A stretch of DNA of 64,000 nucleotides from JAWXBR01 sp046595995 (lineage in GTDB: Bacteria; Bacteroidota; Ignavibacteria; Kapaibacteriales; Kapaibacteriaceae), in NCBI GenBank assembly GCA_046595995.1, contig JBKJNB010000148.1, forward strand, positions 1 through 64,000, written 5' to 3'. A program made the position numbers and the translations under genes. Positions 59,901-64,000 of this stretch are shown piece by piece; positions within the stretch are counted from its first letter, which is position 1, and each line of letters opens with the position of its first letter. The notes below the pieces were generated by a model. That model did no database searches. It was not told the origin of the DNA and was given only the letters and a program-made list of their open reading frames with translations.

Positions 59901-61212
59901 TAGCCGTAGCTGCCAGGATTACTCCAACAACAATGCGAGCGCTGTCGCCCGGACGCATGTTGAACGGACCCGTTGCCATGAGTAGACGTCGGTCGGCAGC
60001 CCCAAGATCTGGATCCTTTTTGTTAAAAGACAAAAAGTCGTACCGTTCCGAGTCTTCCTTAGGGTCGTCGTTAATATTCCAGTTCTTCATCGTACGCAGG
60101 CCGAGTTGCTCTCTAATAGGGTATTTCTTCCGGTCCTGACGGATGAAGCCATCAATATCAACCGCGGGGCTTTCAAGAAAATTGAAGCCGAGGTATCCGA
60201 AGCCACGTCCTGCCTCGCCTTGAAGGCCCTCTGTCCATTGAACGGCCAGATTAAGCGTGTCTTCGGCATCGTAGAAACGTGCCCTATCATTCGAAGCACC
60301 GCCGGTATTCGCTCGGGCATTCGTAGTAATATCAACGTCCATTACGGAAGCCATCCAGCAGTTGAAGAGTGTATCTGGGAAGCTCGCTGGGTGGATATAC
60401 AAGTACTTGATAAAGATGAAGTCGCCATAATCGCCGAAGCCCCATGAGTAAATCATCTGTTCTACTTGCAGACCGAGGGGATATCCTTCGTTAGCGCGTT
60501 TGGCCGCGCCACCTTCATACAAACTCAGGTCTGTGTCTTTGTAAACGCAGAACACATCTTCACCAGATATAAATGCAGGGCCTTCCGGATTTGACGCGCG
60601 ATTGCGTTTCGCAATATCGTTAATGTAGGTACCGAAGTAATTGTTGAATTGGACGGTGTCCGTTGGGGACGCGTCCCAGACCGGCCATTTAGGGAACGTG
60701 GGATTAGAAAGATCGGTGCCGTCACTCGAGTTAAAGTCGGGCGAGAAGTAGGTGCGATACTTACTAATCGAACCCGCATCACGCAGAATAGCCTTGCCAT
60801 CCAGAATGCTTCCTGGTGCCATCCATGACTTCGCAGAATTTGGGTTGTACGAGATGGTTACGAGCTTCCTGAACTCGTTGGTCGTGTTTGGCACTCTCTT
60901 CTGAGCGCCGAACCACGGACCACCAGCGAATATGTACTGGTTGGGGTTCGACGGGTTCAGACCACGCGGCCAGGATGTACCAGCAGTTCGGTCTTTGATA
61001 TTGTAGCCGAATATGCCATAGTTGGTCGTAAAGAAATCAATAAACGAAACCACGTTCCGCTGTTGCTCCTGTACGCCACCAACTTTACGTTGTACCTCTT
61101 CCTGATTGTCTTTTGACGGGATCCTATCCTTATCACGCCCATCCACGTTCACAAAAAGTGAACAGCATGCGGCTGCAACAACGGTCAATTGAACAAACCA
61201 ATTTCGGCTCAT
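56929..61212 (-). CDS. Giant secreted protein with type-IX-like C-terminal domain
   Basis: 1427 residues from MSRNWFVQLTVVAAACC, preceded by AGAGGA. Signal peptide to about residue 28, then a long beta-rich region of low family identity, with fibronectin-like stretches around LERGLDFMGYRIYRSRRPE (about 550) and YYYSVRAYDEGDFLAGSS (about 810). The last about 110 residues begin VVPNPYYVTHEG and include LVRTLEHDEATG, the form of a T9SS/FlgD-like sorting domain. No catalytic motif seen. Sits between a TonB receptor (53-base gap) and PorV-like gene; probably surface-exposed or secreted cargo. Confidence 0.8.
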   Translation of the reverse strand: MSRNWFVQLTVVAAACCSLFVNVDGRDKDRIPSKDNQEEVQRKVGGVQEQQRNVVSFIDFFTTNYGIFGYNIKDRTAGTSWPRGLNPSNPNQYIFAGGPWFGAQKRVPNTTNEFRKLVTISYNPNSAKSWMAPGSILDGKAILRDAGSISKYRTYFSPDFNSSDGTDLSNPTFPKWPVWDASPTDTVQFNNYFGTYINDIAKRNRASNPEGPAFISGEDVFCVYKDTDLSLYEGGAAKRANEGYPLGLQVEQMIYSWGFGDYGDFIFIKYLYIHPASFPDTLFNCWMASVMDVDITTNARANTGGASNDRARFYDAEDTLNLAVQWTEGLQGEAGRGFGYLGFNFLESPAVDIDGFIRQDRKKYPIREQLGLRTMKNWNINDDPKEDSERYDFLSFNKKDPDLGAADRRLLMATGPFNMRPGDSARIVVGVILAATAKGQDATGTNEDMTELIRKVRFAQNVYNNNFLAPRPPDLSIIKGISDPSSPTQFPPAGWMGFNNAVAIQWDSTAELSIDTLERGLDFMGYRIYRSRRPELDTFNVDNIESKLQSPLAWKQLQQYALPTAFFKNPSITIPNSPLLLDTFALADVITNSSERQFLVRRFGSRNDPWSSFFRSLRNARDPNYMLNLLPNGKIDVSKFDKLDSIEFTYYAVERDSLPSVRRGSNGALDTAQARIAVDSLIKLILARRVKEKPILFPDTVHTLSPTTGADTIVTVLRPWNETYEVRHKVVAPYMRQITNNRTFFDYGDDNKDGKIEYSPDPESSEKLINNIDYYYSVRAYDEGDFLAGSSPKLNNKAFGLSNVAKTTPLASRPGDKSSFTITIPDSSKAKLGGIYNIRLLVNDEQRFNQLFGGRTLQLEFFRTWFGYDTDPNVLTEPLIGIYSLLVVLSDSATRQIVSTWSSALPPELCGSDGSITSFFTEDTQTYIDTTGVFPDGSRIDTSYNSNGSIKQIDTTLFGQPDNNERVLRYGQYTTAADCFRSNKFALGTVGVAFDYAIQQFGGVYRSDPTAEIVQGPTDIKVTRSNITLPVVFGIDSLNLKPPYLDLFPGDFTGSFFPTSHNNGPGIYEIEFVAGGTQSITTNFLADTTREPGQTQVTKTFENVPYLNLKVRNILSYTRQELQPDGTLKDVVVEYPFDFKETPVPFDQSLNNNSYPQSQRLPLDGFAVAAYGWRNSRTYDSYSLVTSRPLAANANSPELIPVGFGKYFLSRALSTDGRDTLDFMHTFSVAGTQWTIDFAGRGRRNASVNGKAVDGPAPVSPLQFAAQDFKVGDKIRVKTLGGAIGFPFDNTKVFIKVNSYDPGATAGNYTDEQLEQIQVVPNPYYVTHEGIRSSFESKLYFTHLPRKCTISIYTTAGNLVRTLEHDEATGVTPDKLGADVWDLLTLNNQRVVSQTLVAKIETPSGASTIKKFTIIVGNARLTGDTGE

Positions 61213-61265
61213 GGTAATCCTCTGAAAAGCTGTCGAATTCAAATTCATGGGGAGGGGCATATTTG

Positions 61266-64000
61266 TCAGAATCGGAACGTCACACCGAAGTACACCGTGC
61301 GTGGAAACTGGTAGTTGGACTGCCGAGCTACAACAGTCTGGACATATTCTTGATAACCCTGGAATGATTCTTCAGGCGTTACCTTGCCGTCCTTGTTGAA
61401 GTCTACGCGTGCGTTGTACATACGCTTGCCAACACGATCGTATTGACTTGGCGCTGTCGTGGACTTGTTTGTTGGTGCCACATCCCTGAAGTACGTTGTG
61501 GATGGGAAGTCTCCCGGTACGCGATTGAGCCCCGCACCGTCGAAATCCGGACTTCCAGTGCGCGTATAGAACACAACAGCATCAGTGAAATTGAAGAGAT
61601 TCGTAGCATCAAAATAGATGTCTAGCGCTGCGTTGCCGCCAATCAAACCATCCAATGGGATAGTGCGCAAAACTCGCAGTTCTGTGTTCCAATTCGATGG
61701 GTAACGTGCAGAGTTGGTATTTCCGATTGCCTGGCCACTGCCGCTGGAGGGCGTGTACGGTAATCCCGACTGCCAGAAGCCCGAGAGGTTAACCGACACA
61801 TACTCGAGGAACGTGATTCCACCAATGGCCGGACCTTCATCATTGCCCCATTCGAGCGTAAGAATTCCGTTGATACGATGCCTGCGGTCGAAGGATAGCG
61901 GAAAGTCGGTTACGGGGTATGCAGGGCGACCTGTGACAGGATCGACAGGAGGAACGATACCGGCATCGTTCGCTGTGCCCTTTGCAGACGACAGAGAGTA
62001 GTTGAGGTTCAGACCCCAGTTATCGGATGTCCGCTTCTGGAATGTGAATTCGATGCCGCGAGCCGAGCCGTAGTCCGATAGTACGCGCTGATAGTAAGGG
62101 TCAGGGAGTACCGCAACATATGCCAACGAAGACTGATTGTAAATATCGCGATAATAACCAGTAATGCTAAATGCCAGGTCATCGTTCAACTGGTGGTTAT
62201 ACGCTGCCTGGTACTGGTTCGTGCGCTGCATCTCAAGATCTGGGCTACCCAGCGAACCCGCTGCGCGCAAGGAAAATGCGTTAAACGAATCGTAGAAACT
62301 TGCGAACGGTGGTGCCTGGTAATAGATTCCGTACGACAGATTAATGTTTTGACGTCCGCTTTCGCTAATCGGATACGTGACCGAAATCCGCGGACTTAGG
62401 TAAACCTTCGCCTTAGATTTCGCAAAGCCGGTGTCGCTACCAAACGGCACAAACGGATCGAATTGCGTGCGGTACTGTGCAGCAGCGTCGAGATAGTCTA
62501 CGCGAAGCCCCGGTGTAAACACCAGCCCCTTGAACATGATCTGATCTTGCACGTACACCGAGCCCGTCACAGGGCTGTATGGCTGTTCAGACGCTGCCTT
62601 TGCAGCAAGCGACCCTTGGTCGGTTACATCAAAGTATAGATTACCGCCGTAGTCAGAGCCAAACACATCATAGAATGGGTCTTCGGCCCAGGGGCTGCCA
62701 TTATAATGTCGGGTAAGGCGTAGTAACCGAAGTTCGAAACCTGTTTTAAAGGTGTGGCGAGTCTCACCTACTTCGATACCGTGCGAGAGGTTACCATCGA
62801 ACTGGAAGTATCTCGCATTGCGGAAATCAACTCCGCCTTCGTTGCCCCTTGCAGCGAAGTAGTTAACGAGACCGTAAGGATTAGACGCAGATGCGTAATC
62901 TGCCGGACCTTCGACGTAGCCCGTAAGCGGATTGGGCTTGCTGACTTCAATCTTTACGAAGCCGTCTTCGCTAACTGCAGACGATCGAATGTAGTCATAG
63001 ACATCAAGCACCTTGTTTGGGCCTGCGATGTAAGCAGAGTCACCCGGTGAATGCCTTTGGTTGTCTTCTGGATACCACAGATCGAAACCACTGATAATGT
63101 CGGGCGCGCCAAATGTTTTGCGTTTACCAGTTTCTGTTGTTTTGCCGTTAAAAGAGAAACGCAAATCGTAGATCGTAGAGGCGCCTAGCGTGTGGTTAAT
63201 CTGAGCGAAGGCGTTCGAGCTGAACTCCTGCACAACGATCTGTTTTGCATTGCGTTCAGGTACGCCATTGAGTTGGGGCTGACCATTTACGAGGACAGGG
63301 TTGCCTTTCTGATCGACCACTGTACCCTGGTCGTTTGCGTACATCCAAGCCCAGCTATTACGCTCCCCATTTACCATACCGTACATACCACCTACAAGCA
63401 ACGACAGGTTGTTCACGATTTCAAACTTTACCCGACCGAGAAGATTGCGTGACCACGTACGGTTGTTCGGCTGCATCCCGAGGTTGTTACCAATTGGGTC
63501 GAGAACCTGCAGGCCAAAATTGCGATGATTTTGAAATGTATTGCGTACCGCAAGCGAAAATGTCGATTGGTTGAGGCCCAGTGGACCATCGAGCGTAACG
63601 TCTACAACATCTTCGAGTGGCGCGCCAGCCTGGATGCCGTTGTTTGCCTTGCCGAACAAGAAGGGCAAGTCCTTGCGCCAGTTTACAAGTCCTGAGAACT
63701 TGTCGGTGCTTCCTGTTTTAACAACAGAGTTTACAATGCCAGCCGTAGCGTTGCCGTATTCTGCACCAAATCCGCCGGTCTTTGCTTGTACTTGTTGAAG
63801 TGCAAAGGGGCTCGGCATGGCAGCAGATACTGTAGAGCCCGAATTACCCAAGCCCCCTGTGAACTGGTCAGTAACCGTTAGACCGTCCACCTGAACTTGC
63901 GTCTCGTCAGTCCGACCACCACGCACGATAAAGTTGTTACCCGAAGCGACGATACCGGCCTGTAGCGAAAGCGCAGATGCCACATTCGTACGGGCAATAG
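61266..64000 (-). CDS. TonB-dependent receptor, N-terminus beyond the window
   Basis: The frame stays open to the right edge (I-A-R-T-N-V-A-S-A-L), so about 911 residues of a longer protein are seen. Plug-domain segments GIVASGNNFIVRGGRTDETQVQVDG and VQAKTGGFGAEYGNATAGIVN are followed by a large barrel with aromatic-rich strands and a final strand TVYFGVTFRF ending in Phe. A carboxypeptidase-like N-terminal domain would be expected upstream. Such receptors import siderophores, glycans or peptides using TonB energy; here the ligand is unknown and no SusD partner is visible. It is probably co-transcribed with the giant secreted protein. Confidence 0.9.
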   Translation of the reverse strand, partial: IARTNVASALSLQAGIVASGNNFIVRGGRTDETQVQVDGLTVTDQFTGGLGNSGSTVSAAMPSPFALQQVQAKTGGFGAEYGNATAGIVNSVVKTGSTDKFSGLVNWRKDLPFLFGKANNGIQAGAPLEDVVDVTLDGPLGLNQSTFSLAVRNTFQNHRNFGLQVLDPIGNNLGMQPNNRTWSRNLLGRVKFEIVNNLSLLVGGMYGMVNGERNSWAWMYANDQGTVVDQKGNPVLVNGQPQLNGVPERNAKQIVVQEFSSNAFAQINHTLGASTIYDLRFSFNGKTTETGKRKTFGAPDIISGFDLWYPEDNQRHSPGDSAYIAGPNKVLDVYDYIRSSAVSEDGFVKIEVSKPNPLTGYVEGPADYASASNPYGLVNYFAARGNEGGVDFRNARYFQFDGNLSHGIEVGETRHTFKTGFELRLLRLTRHYNGSPWAEDPFYDVFGSDYGGNLYFDVTDQGSLAAKAASEQPYSPVTGSVYVQDQIMFKGLVFTPGLRVDYLDAAAQYRTQFDPFVPFGSDTGFAKSKAKVYLSPRISVTYPISESGRQNINLSYGIYYQAPPFASFYDSFNAFSLRAAGSLGSPDLEMQRTNQYQAAYNHQLNDDLAFSITGYYRDIYNQSSLAYVAVLPDPYYQRVLSDYGSARGIEFTFQKRTSDNWGLNLNYSLSSAKGTANDAGIVPPVDPVTGRPAYPVTDFPLSFDRRHRINGILTLEWGNDEGPAIGGITFLEYVSVNLSGFWQSGLPYTPSSGSGQAIGNTNSARYPSNWNTELRVLRTIPLDGLIGGNAALDIYFDATNLFNFTDAVVFYTRTGSPDFDGAGLNRVPGDFPSTTYFRDVAPTNKSTTAPSQYDRVGKRMYNARVDFNKDGKVTPEESFQGYQEYVQTVVARQSNYQFPRTVYFGVTFRF

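Noticed and set aside
61266..64000. SusC/SusD glycan utilisation locus
   Set aside because: No SusD-like lipoprotein or glycan enzyme is adjacent; the downstream gene is a different large secreted protein.

Overview
This 64 kb window reads as chromosome from a Gram-negative, aerobic member of the Bacteroidota/Chlorobiota (FCB) assemblage. The clues are a cbb3 oxidase operon with CcoN and CcoO fused in one chain, a PorV/PorQ-type outer-membrane protein beside a very large secreted protein with a type-IX-like C-terminal domain, a GWxTD protein, a DUF3098 protein, and several -7 boxes of the Bacteroidota type TAnnTTTG. A Kapaibacteria- or Ignavibacteria-like lineage would fit, but nothing here proves it (no rRNA or tRNA was seen). 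Genes are densely packed, many joined by 4-base ATGA overlaps, and no gap without a gene reaches 300 bases.

Layout. 1-656: end of a beta-CASP metallo-hydrolase. 663-7939 (minus): cbb3 cytochrome oxidase operon ccoI-ccoS-ccoNO-ccoQ-ccoP-ccoG-ccoH, preceded by a -7 box and an adjacent operator-like inverted repeat. 8060-14294 (minus): soluble signalling cluster with an 8-PAS/GAF histidine kinase, an Rcp1-like receiver, a receiver-PAS-HisKA protein without an ATPase domain, and a single-domain receiver. 14342-17705 (plus): copper homeostasis (AraC regulator with an HMA-like CxxC N-terminus, CopA, membrane-anchored cupredoxin). 17780-21034: LysR regulator divergent from a SulP transporter and a beta-carbonic anhydrase, probably a bicarbonate-uptake unit. 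21048-27881: accessory region with a WYL regulator, a Tat-exported HIRAN protein, a lipoprotein, a likely acquired methyltransferase flanked by copies of the lipoprotein 3' end, a KilA-N protein and an MmeI-like type IIG restriction-modification enzyme. 27897-34825: cell-envelope and cytochrome genes (two-site cytochrome lipoprotein, BNR-repeat secreted protein, caspase-fold lipoprotein, porin-Rieske-diheme oxidoreductase operon). 34923-36849 (plus): DUF3098, DUF1232 and lysA. 36846-44322 (minus): beta-barrel, RsmI-like methyltransferase with a long Arg/Gly-rich tail, two thioredoxin-fold proteins, a solitary nuoL, a class II amidotransferase and a CADD-like protein. 44406-44699: clpS. 44696-64000 (minus): an unbroken 19-kb gene chain for envelope and secretion (TonB receptor, giant secreted protein, PorV-like, GWxTD, LpxL-like acyltransferase, GT9, RluB, BatA-like, J-domain-like, M61 peptidase, TPR lipoprotein).

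Beyond the genes, three sequence-level signals stand out. The octamer AAGGGGCT/AGCCCCTT occurs about 20 times by hand count (about 2 expected) and has seeded a four-unit expansion inside copA. Short tandem duplications of 15-28 bp recur at gene boundaries; at the rluB/batA junction one has produced an 8-codon ORF overlapped ATGA-style on both sides. The KilA-N gene contains a perfect 32-bp palindrome within its coding sequence. The most system-like locus is WYL/HIRAN/lipoprotein/KilA-N/MmeI-like at 21-28 kb, a plausible small defence island.
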